Positions 44,922 to 54,746 are shown, counted from the stretch's first letter. The stretch: DNA of 64,000 bases from CAKZQX01 sp034437035 (GCA_034437035.1 DAOTUI010000175.1:25178-89177), one strand, 5' to 3'. Program-made: numbers and translations. The notes: generated by a model not told the origin, from the sequence alone.

Positions 44922-47153
44922 TCAGACTGCAAACCGCGTCCGCAGCAGTTCGCGCTGCTCCTCAACATCCTGAGTATAGTCGGGATTGAGCAACTGCACC
45001 CGGCGCGCGGCAACTTCGGCCTCCTGATACACCGAGGTCGCCTCCCCCAGTCGCCCCTGGGCTTCGTACAGAACACTAAGCGTGAGTTGGGCCTGAATAT
45101 AGCGCGACAACAGCATTTCGCGCTGCTCCTCGACATAGGATGAGTCACCAAAAAAGGGACAGTCATCCATATAATCGCCGCGATAAAGCTGCACTGCCTG
45201 CCGGAGATCCTGCAGGGCGTCGGTCTGATGACCCTGGTGAAAATGGGTAATGCCCTGCTCAACAGCAGTAGTAAACGCGTGTGTATCCGACCAGGCAATA
45301 ACGCCGGGTTCTAACCAGTAACGCCCATGGTGATATTGAATAATCCGGCTCTTACTGGCATGCTTTAAATCGGGCTCAAGCGTGCGCCGCAACGCAGTAA
45401 GCGTGCGGTGAAAGGCATTATCCGCCTTCTTCGTATCCTCCAGTTCAGCATCCGGCCAGATGATTTCAATCGCTTCCTCTTTCGTGATCCCCCGGCCCAG
45501 CCGGTCAAGCAGGAATGCAAACAGCGCCTCGGCCTGATGCGTGCCCGCCTTATCGCCACCCCAGCGGCTGATCGCCTGGCCGTTGCGTTCAACCCGCAAC
45601 GCGCCCAGCGCATAGACATACAACCCATCAGAGACCGGCACAGTCGTTTCCCGCCGGCGGGTGGCCTCAACAGTTTGCCGGGCCAGTTCTTCTTTCTTGG
45701 TTTCAATCTCCTCACTCTGCTGCGCAAGATGCGCCATCACCTGTTGCTGCTCCTCACGCGCCCGGGTATGGCTGATCACCAGCGCCAGATAGTTGCTCAG
45801 ATAATCGAGTAACCCATGTTCAACCGTCGTCAGAGACTGCTCGAAGCGGCGCGGCCCAAGTGCCATCAAGCCAAAACACTCTTCACCGCCACACAGCGGG
45901 AGCAAAAACTGCGCCGGTGGCCAGAGTTCCCAGGCCTCTTCTAGAATCATCAGCTTGCGCGGCGGCATCACATGCGGCAACTGGGGCGGAACCTCCACCT
46001 GACCGTGCTGCGCATGAACCGTCAAACCTTCCGCCGAGATAACCATAATCAGCCCATCGCGCACCCCCAGCACGCGACAGACCGCCGCCAGGGTGGTTTG
46101 AAGCTGGTCATTCAGGCTGCCATGCCGGAAAACATCATCACTCAGTGTATGCACCAGGCGACCATAATCAAACTCACGGCGGTAGAAACGGCGGTCAAGT
46201 TCGCCCCGGAACCACTCGCTCAACGGCCCGATTGAGGCAACCAGCGCCACCACAGCAAAAATCGTCACCAGCGGAAGCCCACCCGTAAGCTGCAACCACT
46301 CCCGGAACCATCCCTCCAGTAATAGCAGCAGACATACATAGAACGCCGTCAGCAAACTCCCCGCAATTGAGTAGAAAAATGCGCGGCGCGCAATGCGGGG
46401 GGGCAGCAGCGCGCGGTAGGCAATCACCGCATAGGCCAGTCCGATCAGCGCCACAACAATCAAAGTGCGCGAAAGCGCGTGCGCTCCAATCAACACTAGA
46501 TCCGGCGTGTGCTGCGGCGGCAGGGTCCGCGCAACAATACCGGCCAGCGCGCCAACAACGCCGGTTAGCACCGTCAGCACGATAATGCGGCGCAGTATCC
46601 GCTCACGCGCATCATCCAGAGCCTGGCGATAATCGATCCACATAAACCCGACCGCCACCAGCAGCGGCAATGCACGTTGCGCCACCCACGCCCAGTAGAG
46701 CAGCGGTGTTTCCGGCGTTGCCAGGCTTGGCTCGCGCCAGTACCCGCCCAGGGGAACCTCCTGACCAAAGGTGAGGGCTTCACCGGGTGCCAACAGCGTA
46801 TAGAACGCCAGCATTGCCCCGGTCGCATAGCTCAGACCAAGCAGTCCCCGGCGTAGGGGTTTCACCTTCCCATCGGCCAGCAACATCACAACAAAGTGGA
46901 GAAATGCCGGGGGGGTCAACACAGTGGCAATAATCTGCGCCCGGTCAAACGCATGCTGTGAGCCGGAGTCGGTGGTTAGCAGCGGAAGCATTGCCGTCAG
47001 GCCGTAGAGCGCCAGATTGAGGCAGAACCAGGCGAAGGCTTGATTGGTGCGATCACGGGGGGCGCGGACAAGCAGACTCAGGCCCATCCAGGATGCAAGG
47101 ACGGCCATCAAGAAATCCGGGCCATGGAACAAAAATGGTTGCAGCGCTTGCAT
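44922..47153 (-). CDS. Membrane sensor fused to a SARP/BTAD-type transcription activator
   Basis: 743 aa. Eight or so helices (~10-300) resembling the 7TM sensor region of histidine kinases. A GAF-like segment follows (~340-460). A coiled stretch (~465-495) replaces the expected kinase core. Then a winged helix (~510-600; LYVYALGALRVERNGQAI, RRTLEP) and a bacterial transcriptional activator (BTAD) TPR domain (~620-735; VQLYRGDYMDDCPFF). A DNA-binding output tied directly to a membrane receptor would be a one-component, ToxR-like arrangement. Confidence 0.85.
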   Translation of the reverse strand: MQALQPFLFHGPDFLMAVLASWMGLSLLVRAPRDRTNQAFAWFCLNLALYGLTAMLPLLTTDSGSQHAFDRAQIIATVLTPPAFLHFVVMLLADGKVKPLRRGLLGLSYATGAMLAFYTLLAPGEALTFGQEVPLGGYWREPSLATPETPLLYWAWVAQRALPLLVAVGFMWIDYRQALDDARERILRRIIVLTVLTGVVGALAGIVARTLPPQHTPDLVLIGAHALSRTLIVVALIGLAYAVIAYRALLPPRIARRAFFYSIAGSLLTAFYVCLLLLLEGWFREWLQLTGGLPLVTIFAVVALVASIGPLSEWFRGELDRRFYRREFDYGRLVHTLSDDVFRHGSLNDQLQTTLAAVCRVLGVRDGLIMVISAEGLTVHAQHGQVEVPPQLPHVMPPRKLMILEEAWELWPPAQFLLPLCGGEECFGLMALGPRRFEQSLTTVEHGLLDYLSNYLALVISHTRAREEQQQVMAHLAQQSEEIETKKEELARQTVEATRRRETTVPVSDGLYVYALGALRVERNGQAISRWGGDKAGTHQAEALFAFLLDRLGRGITKEEAIEIIWPDAELEDTKKADNAFHRTLTALRRTLEPDLKHASKSRIIQYHHGRYWLEPGVIAWSDTHAFTTAVEQGITHFHQGHQTDALQDLRQAVQLYRGDYMDDCPFFGDSSYVEEQREMLLSRYIQAQLTLSVLYEAQGRLGEATSVYQEAEVAARRVQLLNPDYTQDVEEQRELLRTRFAV

Positions 47154-47383
47154 AGTGTCGTTATCATAGCATACGGTGTGGGGAACGGCAATAGGGTACG
47201 GTACAACATAGTAGACTTTTCAGTATCAGACAAAATGATGGCCTGAATGCAACTGCAAACCACGCAGTTGAGCGGTATGGAGAACTGGGATAAACGCTGT
47301 CCTGCCAACAAACAAACACCAAACTTCCCGATTGTTAAACCGGCAGGGCGCAACATCAACTCAACCTGCCTGGATTCAAAGCA

Positions 47384-47580
47384 CGCAACTTACGCGGTGG
47401 GGTTCCAAACTGGAGGTTTGATCTGATGGTCGCGTACTTCACCTGCGGCAGCATTGGTTCTTCTTTTATCTTTTTCACGGAAATTTTGCACAAGGCGCAA
47501 AATTTCCGTGAAAAAGAATGTTCCGTTCCACCCCGCCGGAGGCGAAATCTGCTTCCAGGTCAGTGAACGCGTAACTCGTG
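47384..47580 (+). repeat. NIR-J, nested inverted repeat
   Basis: Termini CGCAACTTACGCGGT and AACGCGTAACTCGTG. Hairpin 47470-47516 has a 22-bp stem with loop AAG and one mismatch next to the loop. No matching flanking 7-mer. It lies 31 bp past the 3' end of the ECF sigma gene. Confidence 0.88.
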
Positions 47581-47611
47581 TCAACTCACAGAAGGCATGC
47601 TGTGTGCGATA

Positions 47612-48121
47612 TTATCCTTGATAGACCTGGCGAAAGCGTTCGCGCGCACGAAACAGGCGGGTTTTGACGGCGCTGTTAGAGCAGCCGAGTGCATCGGCAA
47701 TCTCCTGCGTGCTGCGCCCCTCATACATATGCAGTACCAGCGGAATACGGTACAACGGCGGAATCTGCTTCAGGGCCGCCTGCACCGGCTCACCCTCGTC
47801 CAGGCGCGACTCCATCGCCTGGGAGGCACCCAGCAGCGGATCGGATTCGAGCAGCGGGGTAAACCGAATTCGCCGTCGCCGCCGCAGATAATCATAAGCG
47901 GTATTGGTGGCAATCCGGTAAAGCCACGCGGCAGCACTGGCCTGCGGGTCATGCTGCTCCCATCCACGCATTGCCTTGACAAACGTCTCCTGGCAGAGAT
48001 CCTCGGCCGCTTCCCGATCACTTACCAGGCGGATAAGATGGGCCAGCAGAGGTCGCCGATAATCTTCGTACAGAGATTCGATGCCGCTGTAATCACGGGT
48101 CTGTTGTATCATCGGCATCAT
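47612..48121 (-). CDS. ECF-type RNA polymerase sigma factor
   Basis: 169 aa. Region 2 is at ~18-85 (LVSDREAAEDLCQETFVKAMRG, ASAAAWLYRIATNTAYDYLRRR) and region 4 at ~110-165 (LPPLYRIPLVLHMYEGRSTQEIADALGCSNSAVKTRLFRAR region). No anti-sigma gene adjoins it on either side. Neighbours in the same direction are a cell-wall protein upstream and the membrane-SARP gene downstream. Target genes unknown. Confidence 0.93.
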   Translation of the reverse strand: MMPMIQQTRDYSGIESLYEDYRRPLLAHLIRLVSDREAAEDLCQETFVKAMRGWEQHDPQASAAAWLYRIATNTAYDYLRRRRRIRFTPLLESDPLLGASQAMESRLDEGEPVQAALKQIPPLYRIPLVLHMYEGRSTQEIADALGCSNSAVKTRLFRARERFRQVYQG

Positions 48122-48475
48122 TGCGAATGTTCCCTCACAATCTGTATCGTCACACCAGTATAGTTACGATACCTGTACACATTTCTGAGAATGGTTGAAT
48201 ACTGGTTGATATTGTAACAATTCCAGCGTTAACCAGCATCGGACCAGAGGCTGTACCTGTGACACGCGTGCGTCAAGGCCAGATCAGACTGGAGGGGGAG
48301 AAAAAAATCAGTCTAAAGTATGAAAATCCGGTATTTCCAGGCCACGTTCCAACATTCGCGCCATAGAATCCGCAGAAAGTATTCCAGCAACAGTGTTCAT
48401 CGGCTGGAATCAATGCTGCATACAACTACATTTCTGGAATAAAAGCTATGGAAACGCATACGAAATTATCAGAAT
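48122..48475. other. Intergenic region upstream of the sigma factor
   Basis: 354 bp between two minus-strand genes. Presumably holds the sigma gene's promoter; I see no convincing -35/-10 pair, hairpin or small gene. Confidence 0.4.
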
Positions 48476-50002
48476 CTACGTTTCCCAGCCAGGACTGGGT
48501 AGATCCGGCTCCGGCTCAACCGGTGCCGGCGGGGACGTTGGACGTGACGGAGCCTCTTCCGGCGGTGCGGGATCCGGCTCCGGCGGCGCTGCCGGCGGCG
48601 CGGGTTCCGGTTCCGGTGGCGCTGCCGGCGGCGTCGGGGTTGGTGGAATGACATTCCAACCGGGTGGCTTGACGGACGTTGGCGCACTGGTTGGCGGCGC
48701 AATCGGCTGCTCTTCGTCCGGTGGCGCAGTAACTGGTTCTTCCGGTGCGCGAACCCCCAGCACCACACCGGCATCCGGCAATACCCACTCGTCTACCAGG
48801 GGTTGCGTGCTAATGATCGTTCGCGGGGGAACCTGATCAAAGACCTCCGGGATACGATCACGGGTCTGCATGTCTACTGTATCGACGGCGATACCCAGTT
48901 GCTCCAGGGTTGCCAGCGCCGTATCCAGATCCATCCCTACCAGGTCAGGCATAAGTTTTGCACCGGCCACAGGTGGTTCCGGGGTAGCGGTTATCGTCCC
49001 TGTCGGGGTTTCGGTCGGTATTGCAGTCGGCAAGCGCGTCGGAATAGGCGGCCAGAGTTCGATAGGCACATTCCGAAACTGGCCGATGCGCCGCAGCACC
49101 GTGGCAATATACAACTCCACATCATTCTCAAACGCCGGGGCATAGATCGGGATAATCTCCTCAACCGTAGTCACGCCCCGCCGCTGAATATAGCTAAAGG
49201 CAATCAGCCGATACCAGTCCTCAATACCCTCATCCCAGGTTTCGTAGTCACGCCAGCGGCCAAAGCAGCGGTGATACCCCGCGCACTCGATATTGCCGAC
49301 ATTGCGCGTGGTTGAGCCATCCGGCTTGATGCCCGACCAATGGGGATTGGTACCCGCCGAACTCTCGTGGATAAAGAAGGCCAGCGCCACGGCGTTATCA
49401 ATCCCATAACGCTCACTGTGTGTTACCCAGGCCGGGCCGCTGCCGGTAGCGGGTGAGCCATACGAGGCCAGGATTGCATCAACCTTTTCGGCGCTCAGGG
49501 AGGGCTTGCCGCGCACATCGGTCCACTCCTCGGGCGGCGGCAACCCCAGGTTAAGCGCGGTTGGCGTCACGGTTGGCGTCGGGGTGGCACTGCCCGGTGG
49601 AGCCGATGATACCGTCTCAGGTGTGGTGCTGGTGCCGGCACGGCGATTGATGGATGCAGCGATGGCGGATTCAGCGATTGGTGGGAGCAACGTTCCGCGG
49701 GTGGCAGTGGTCGTGACGGTGGCATTGGCGGAGATAACCGGGCGTAGTCCCAGCAGCGGTGGCGGCCCAATCGCAGCAGCACGGGCAACAACTGCGGGAG
49801 TAGCCGTAGCAGCAACCGGCGCAGTGCGCGTCGCTACCTTCAGCCCCATCCGTTCCACACTTACGCCCAGAATAAGCAGCAGCAGGAGCAACAGCAGGAG
49901 CGACGCGCCCCAGTTCGGATGTTGCACCTGCCGCGTCCACCGCTGCGGACGCGAGTCACCGGGTTTCCTGGCGCGCACAGCTTTCCACCATGAGCGGACC
50001 AT
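48476..50002 (-). CDS. Membrane-anchored cell-wall protein: glucosaminidase-like domain, PASTA, Pro/Ala/Glu repeats
   Basis: 508 aa. One helix at ~33-50 (short cytosolic N-terminus). A low-complexity Thr/Ala region is followed by a lysozyme-like domain (~165-305) with SERYGIDNAVALAFFIHESSAGTNP, where the Glu is the likely catalytic acid, as in GH73/flagellar FlgJ-type enzymes. A PASTA unit follows (~350-415; MPDLVGMDLDTALATLEQLG), then ~80 residues of PEPAPPAAPPEP-type repeats. It probably trims or binds peptidoglycan outside the membrane. Confidence 0.8.
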   Translation of the reverse strand: MVRSWWKAVRARKPGDSRPQRWTRQVQHPNWGASLLLLLLLLLILGVSVERMGLKVATRTAPVAATATPAVVARAAAIGPPPLLGLRPVISANATVTTTATRGTLLPPIAESAIAASINRRAGTSTTPETVSSAPPGSATPTPTVTPTALNLGLPPPEEWTDVRGKPSLSAEKVDAILASYGSPATGSGPAWVTHSERYGIDNAVALAFFIHESSAGTNPHWSGIKPDGSTTRNVGNIECAGYHRCFGRWRDYETWDEGIEDWYRLIAFSYIQRRGVTTVEEIIPIYAPAFENDVELYIATVLRRIGQFRNVPIELWPPIPTRLPTAIPTETPTGTITATPEPPVAGAKLMPDLVGMDLDTALATLEQLGIAVDTVDMQTRDRIPEVFDQVPPRTIISTQPLVDEWVLPDAGVVLGVRAPEEPVTAPPDEEQPIAPPTSAPTSVKPPGWNVIPPTPTPPAAPPEPEPAPPAAPPEPDPAPPEEAPSRPTSPPAPVEPEPDLPSPGWET

Positions 50003-50420
50003 CGCATTCCTTCCCTGAATATCCTGACCACATACAGCGTGGCTGGTGCGTTCATACCGTGATGTCGAACGCGGACAGAACCCTCCTGATTATACACCTG
50101 TTTTTTATAGAAACAAGACATAATCAGGCAGGAATCGGTGAATGCCGGATTACAATCGGCAACCAGAACTGATTCGCCTCCAGATCACTCGATCTATCGG
50201 ACACAACCAAACGAGGCGCAATCGCACTACGGCAGATCAGCGCCTCGTCCGGTAGGGACGCGCTTCTGCGCGTCCGTAGTCCATTATGACCTTTGAATTT
50301 TTAATCCGGACATCACTGGATAAGAGTCCTGGCTTATGAAGTTTGAAAATAAAATCCGGACATCACTGAACTATTCAACGTTTATCATAGGCAGGCACAG
50401 TGGCCTGCCCCTACCGGGTT
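50003..50420. other. Intergenic region downstream of bchD
   Basis: Holds one GGTAGGGACGCGC-type hairpin (50251-50275) and two direct copies of ATCCGGACATCACTG about 50 bp apart near 50303 and 50354. No gene is seen. Confidence 0.55.
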
Positions 50421-52424
50421 CTACCTATCTCCACTCGCATCCAGCACCGCCTGCGCAATCTCTTCACCCCGGCCCTGCGGTAAGTAGACATAACGCCCAC
50501 CGAGCCAGGTTGCCAGTTGCTGCGCCTCGCCCCGCGAGACAAAGCTGCGCTGTGTGTCGATAACCACCGCGCCGATCCCCGCCGCCCGCAAGCGCCCGGA
50601 GAGCCGTTCGACCTCCTCACGTGCCTGAGCCAGCCGCTCCTGCTTGGTCTGCTGCGGATCAAAGTTGAGCGGTACATTGGGCCGTCCATCGGTAATCAAC
50701 ACCAGCGTCGTCTGGTGGATGCCCCGGCTGCGCGCCTGCTCGGCCATCTGGAACGCGCCCAGCAGCGCCGCCGCCAGGGGGGTTCCGCCGCCGGTGGGCA
50801 ACACATCAAGCGCCCGCTTTGCCAGTTCCACGCTCTGTGAGGGCGGCATCAGCACATCGGCGCGCTCTCCCCGAAAGGCCAGCAGCGCTACCTGATCCCG
50901 ATGCACATAGGCCTGCTGCAACAGCGCATTGACCGCACCCTTCGCCTGACGCATCCGGTGCAGCGCCATCGAGCCGCTGGCGTCCACTAGAAAACAGAAG
51001 AGCGTTCCGGCCTTGCTGCGGAAGCGTTTGACATGCAGATCATCCACCCGCAACGCGATCGGCGTCTTGCGCTTCTGGGCCTTCGTGCGCTTGCCCTTGC
51101 CCTTCGTTTTCTGGCGCACCTTCTGCCAGGGTGCGGCGGCGCGGAGAGTGGCGACAACATCCAGCCGTCCCTCACCGGGCATACCGGGCACCGAGCGAAT
51201 ATGCCGCCCGCGCTGTCCGGCTGTGGTTCCACGCGAGCCGCTGCGCCCGCGCCGCCGAATGGTAAAAGGCGTCTCCAGCACATCCGGCGGAATCTCAGAC
51301 TCTAGCGCTGAGAGCACCAGATCTTCAAGCGCCTGGAGTTCCTGGGACTGCTCCGGTGGCTGTTCCGGCTCCTCTTCATCCTGTTCATTCTGCTCTTCGC
51401 GCTGTTCCGGCTGCTCCGGTGGCTGCTCCGGTTCCGGTGGGGGCGATTCCGGCGCATCCGGCTGTTCCGGTTCAAACTGAGGTGTACGGGTGGCACGGGG
51501 CAGCAGAACATAGCGAATGGCACGCTCCATATCCTCGTCGGCGACCTCATCACGCCCGGCCAGTGCTGCCGATGCCAGCGCCGCGCGGGTGGCAAAAATG
51601 TCGGCGCGGTGGCCCTCAACCCCCAGCATCAGCGCGGTACCCGCCAGTTGCTCGACCTGTGCATCGCTGATCTGAATGGTGGGCAGCAACTCGCGTGCAG
51701 CCATCACCAGCGCCCAGAGCACCTGCTCCTCCTCGGTCCATTGCTCCAGTCGATCCGGGGAAGGCGACTCGCCATTGCGGGTCAGCAGCAGATTGCGCCG
51801 CACCACTTCGGCGCGTTCGGGAGCGGGGGAGCGGGTCAGCGGAGCTACAATCAAGCCCACCCGGTCCAACAGATGCCGCCGGGGCGGTCCCTCCGCCGGG
51901 TCATAGGTTGCCAGGAACGCAAAACGGGCCGGTTCGATTACACTTAACCCGTCGCGCTCAACCCGCACAACACTGCTGTCAAGCGCCGCCAGGATATGGT
52001 TGATGGTGCTATCTTCCAGAAGGTTGACGCCGTCGGCGTAGAGCAGACCGCCATGCGCGCGCGCCAGCAGGCCACTGCGGTGGACGCGTGTCCCGGTTGC
52101 CAGGGTGCCCTCCAGATCCAGCCCACCCAGCAGCCGATCTTCGGTAACGCCAACCGGCAACTCAACAAAGATGGACCGGGTCGAAAGTTCCGCCGGATCA
52201 TCCGGATCATCCCGGTCTTGCAGATCATTAACCATCAGCGCCGGGTTGGTGCCGGTCGTCAGCAGGCGCGCAAAGCTGCGCATCAGGCTGCTCTTGCCGG
52301 TGCCGACGCCCGCCGCCAGCACCACCCCACCCAGGGCCGGATCGACTGCCAGCAGCAGCAGCGCCTGCCGGGCTGCGTCCATCCCCACCAGCGCCGAAAA
52401 AGGAAGCGTTCGTTCGATACTCAT
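50421..52424 (-). CDS. bchD: Magnesium chelatase subunit D
   Basis: 667 aa. AAA+ domain (~1-320) with an intact-looking Walker A (AAGVGTGKSS) and GGLLYADGVNLLED. A Pro/Glu/Gln-rich acidic linker follows (~325-395), a basic stretch (KVRQKTKGKGKRTKAQKRK), then VWA (~465-660) with MIDAS DASGS and TDGRPN. With BchI and BchH it inserts Mg2+ into protoporphyrin IX, the first committed step of bacteriochlorophyll synthesis. It lies downstream of bchI in the same direction, but NIR-I and other hairpins separate the two by ~350 bp. Confidence 0.95.
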   Translation of the reverse strand: MSIERTLPFSALVGMDAARQALLLLAVDPALGGVVLAAGVGTGKSSLMRSFARLLTTGTNPALMVNDLQDRDDPDDPAELSTRSIFVELPVGVTEDRLLGGLDLEGTLATGTRVHRSGLLARAHGGLLYADGVNLLEDSTINHILAALDSSVVRVERDGLSVIEPARFAFLATYDPAEGPPRRHLLDRVGLIVAPLTRSPAPERAEVVRRNLLLTRNGESPSPDRLEQWTEEEQVLWALVMAARELLPTIQISDAQVEQLAGTALMLGVEGHRADIFATRAALASAALAGRDEVADEDMERAIRYVLLPRATRTPQFEPEQPDAPESPPPEPEQPPEQPEQREEQNEQDEEEPEQPPEQSQELQALEDLVLSALESEIPPDVLETPFTIRRRGRSGSRGTTAGQRGRHIRSVPGMPGEGRLDVVATLRAAAPWQKVRQKTKGKGKRTKAQKRKTPIALRVDDLHVKRFRSKAGTLFCFLVDASGSMALHRMRQAKGAVNALLQQAYVHRDQVALLAFRGERADVLMPPSQSVELAKRALDVLPTGGGTPLAAALLGAFQMAEQARSRGIHQTTLVLITDGRPNVPLNFDPQQTKQERLAQAREEVERLSGRLRAAGIGAVVIDTQRSFVSRGEAQQLATWLGGRYVYLPQGRGEEIAQAVLDASGDR

Positions 52425-52445
52425 AGATTTATGCCAACTATATCA

Positions 52446-52661
52446 CAGGAGTTACGCAGTTGACATGCAAACCGGGCGCTTGACCAGATGAACGGCAGAA
52501 TCGCCTGCGGCAGCGTGGGACTTTATTTATCTTTTTCACAAAACATTTGCACAACGTGCAAATGTTTTGTGAAAAAGCATGGAAACTTCCACCCTGCCGG
52601 AGGCGAATCGGGCTGTTCATCCAGATAAACACCTGATGTGGAACCGACCGCGTAACTTCTG
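52446..52661 (+). repeat. NIR-I, complete nested inverted repeat between bchI and bchD
   Basis: 216 bp, flanked by TATATCA at 52439-52445 and 52662-52668. Termini CAGGAGTTACGCAGT and ACCGCGTAACTTCTG. Hairpin 52531-52577 is a perfect 22-bp stem with loop AAC (GCAC class). It begins 21 bp upstream of the bchD start. Confidence 0.93.
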
Positions 52662-52677
52662 TATATCAGGACGACAT

Positions 52678-52742
52678 GCGGACGCGCGTCTGCGCGTCCC
52701 TACCGCCTTTGGGAGCGCAGACGCGCAGACGCGCGTCCCTAC
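52678..52742. repeat. Two hairpins of the GGACGCGC family in tandem
   Basis: GGACGCGCGTCTGCGCGTCC followed by a second unit with an extra GCAGAC repeat; both end in CCCTAC. It sits just past the bchI 3' end. Confidence 0.7.
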
Positions 52743-52772
52743 AATAAGAAATCCGCCTTTGAGCGCTATGGC

Positions 52773-53900
52773 TTACCCGGCCTGCCCCAGCACTTCGTTC
52801 AGAGCCCGCTCAATCTTCGCCTCATCATCCTGGGTCTCCAGCGGATCTTTGCGCAGGCGATGACGCAGTGCCAGGAGCGCCACGCGCCGCACTTCGTCCT
52901 CACCGACGGTCTTATGCCCTTCAAAAGCAGTCAGAGCCGTGGCAGTCCGACTGATGGTCAACTCGCCGCGATGCCCATCAACCTCCAGGTTGACGCAGAG
53001 TTCGGCAATCTTATGCAGCACCGGGTCAGGCAGTTCAACTTCGGGCAGGCGCTTCTGAGCCGACTTGATCTTGCGCTGCAGGCGGGCCTGCTCCTTCTCC
53101 CAGGCAGCCGCGAAGGCGTGCGGATCATTGTCAAAGGCACGACGACGCTTGACAATCTCGACCCGCTCATCAACATCGGTGATGGTGACAATGCGGGCAT
53201 GCAGGCCAAAGCGATCAAGCAACTGCGGCCGCAGATCGCCCTCCTCCGGGTTGCCGCTACCGACCAGCACAAAGCGCGCCGGATGGCGGATGCTGATACC
53301 CTCGCGCTCGACAACATTCACGCCACTGGCAGCCACATCCAACAGCACATCGACCAGGTGATCCTCGAGCAGGTTAACTTCGTCAATGTAGAGAAAGCCC
53401 CGGTTGGCGCGGGCCAGCAGTCCCGGTGCAAACGCCTGCACGCCCTGTGTCAGCGCTCGCTCAATATCGAGCGTGCCACAGACCCGATCCTCCGTCGCAC
53501 CCAGCGGCAGATCGACCACCGGCACGGACGTTGTGGTTGCCCGCAGGCGCGTCGGCGCTTTCGGCTCACTCTCGGCCGCCTTACGTTTGCTGCTACTGGT
53601 ACAGCGGTCGCACAGACCGGCGGGACGCTCCGGCGCACAACCGTAGGGACAGTTAGCGACGGCTTTGATCGGGGGCAGCATAGCCGCCAGTGCGCGTACC
53701 GCTGTCGATTTGGCCGTTCCCCGGTGGCCCATCACCATCACGCCACCAATGCTGGGGTCGATCACACAGAGCAGGAGTGCCAGTTTCAAATCCGCCTGCC
53801 CAACGATGGCGGTAAATGGATAGGGCGGCGGCGCGGTTTCCCGTCCGTTCGCCGGGGCAGCGGGGGCTGTTTCAGCAGGTTGAGTCATAAGATCAGTCAT
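52773..53900 (-). CDS. bchI: Magnesium chelatase ATPase subunit I
   Basis: 375 aa. AAA+ ATPase with Walker A GHRGTAKS, a Cys cluster CPYGCAPERPAGLCDRC (~84-100), Walker B FLYIDEVNLL, VLVGSGNPEEGDLRPQLLDRFG (sensor I and arginine region) and ISRTATALTAFEGHKTV. It drives Mg2+ insertion together with BchD and BchH. Confidence 0.96.
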   Translation of the reverse strand: MTDLMTQPAETAPAAPANGRETAPPPYPFTAIVGQADLKLALLLCVIDPSIGGVMVMGHRGTAKSTAVRALAAMLPPIKAVANCPYGCAPERPAGLCDRCTSSSKRKAAESEPKAPTRLRATTTSVPVVDLPLGATEDRVCGTLDIERALTQGVQAFAPGLLARANRGFLYIDEVNLLEDHLVDVLLDVAASGVNVVEREGISIRHPARFVLVGSGNPEEGDLRPQLLDRFGLHARIVTITDVDERVEIVKRRRAFDNDPHAFAAAWEKEQARLQRKIKSAQKRLPEVELPDPVLHKIAELCVNLEVDGHRGELTISRTATALTAFEGHKTVGEDEVRRVALLALRHRLRKDPLETQDDEAKIERALNEVLGQAG

Positions 53901-54105
53901 TGCTTATCTCGTACTTCGTAACTTCCACATTCCGTATGCTATCACAGGATAGACCGAGTCGCGGAACATCCTGAGAAGAACAGGCATAAACCTCTCGATT
54001 TGATTGCAGTTATGCTGTGTTCTGCCACTATACCGTAATATCTGAGAAAGAACAAACAGGCATAAAACAAGGAACAAATAAGCACTCCAGTGCCGGTTCG
54101 CGGGC

Positions 54106-54151
54106 ACAAAACAACCTCAGCGCCCGCAGCTCGGGGCGAGGTGCGCTGAGG
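54106..54151 (-). terminator. Terminator of the small membrane-protein gene
   Basis: Perfect outer stem CCTCAGCGC/GCGCTGAGG. On the minus strand it is followed by TTGTTTTGT. 44 bp past the stop at 54195. Confidence 0.75.
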
Positions 54152-54194
54152 TCCGCTTGCGAACAGTGTGCGACAATTGTCGCAGGTCTACCCA

Positions 54195-54389
54195 CTAACC
54201 CTGACTACCTGCCTCGCCGGTTTCGGGCGGAGCACCGGCGGCAGGTTTCTTCCCGCCATCACGCAAACGCCGGGCAAATGCCGTGATGTTGGTGAAGAAG
54301 AAGGCCACCACCAGACCGACAACCGTAACCAGCAGCGATGTCCAGCAGACGATGAGCGGCGACAATGGACCAATCATTGGGGAATCCAT
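54195..54389 (-). CDS. Small one-helix membrane protein in the bch cluster
   Basis: 64 aa. AGGAG lies 7 bp before ATG 54389, and a terminator follows, so this looks like a real gene. One hydrophobic helix at ~10-33 (SLLVTVVGLVVAFFFTN), then a basic segment ARRLRDGGKK and a short Gly/Ala/Pro tail. It has no His in the helix, so it is not a light-harvesting polypeptide. Lying between bchX and bchI, it may help pigment synthesis or assembly at the membrane. I do not recognise a family. Confidence 0.7.
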   Translation of the reverse strand: MDSPMIGPLSPLIVCWTSLLVTVVGLVVAFFFTNITAFARRLRDGGKKPAAGAPPETGEAGSQG

Positions 54390-54449
54390 AAGCTTTCTCC
54401 TGTCCTGTTACCTACACCTGAGCAGCGTAGGACGGCCCAACGACCCTAC

Positions 54450-54462
54450 GTCACTATGTGAC
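54450..54462 (-). promoter_or_regulatory. Inverted repeat GTCACTATGTGAC upstream of the small membrane-protein gene
   Basis: Dyad GTCAC-N3-GTGAC 61 bp upstream of the start. On the minus strand it is preceded by TTGCAC and an AT-rich TATATATG stretch ~20 bp away, a possible promoter. The rest of 54390-54746 is intergenic, with no other visible gene. Confidence 0.4.
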
Positions 54463-54746
54463 ATTACATGAAAACATTGTACATATATATTCTACCACAT
54501 AGTGCAAGTAGTTGTGCAGGAGCCAACGACATATTTCCGCCAGACTGTCCAACTCGCCCATATATCCCGGCAGAGATGCCGCGTCCTGATGGGCCATATC
54601 GCAACACCCCGGCATAACACCCGCCGGCACACCGGCTGAACATTCGTTGTTTTTTCACATTCACCGACAAAAACAAGGTGACAAAGTGTTGACTGACACG
54701 CAAAAAGACCTGATCGAGTGCTTTTACCGGCTACGCGACCGGCAAA

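Noticed and set aside
54195..54389. Light-harvesting alpha or beta polypeptide
   Set aside because: One helix of the right size, but without the His that ligates bacteriochlorophyll.
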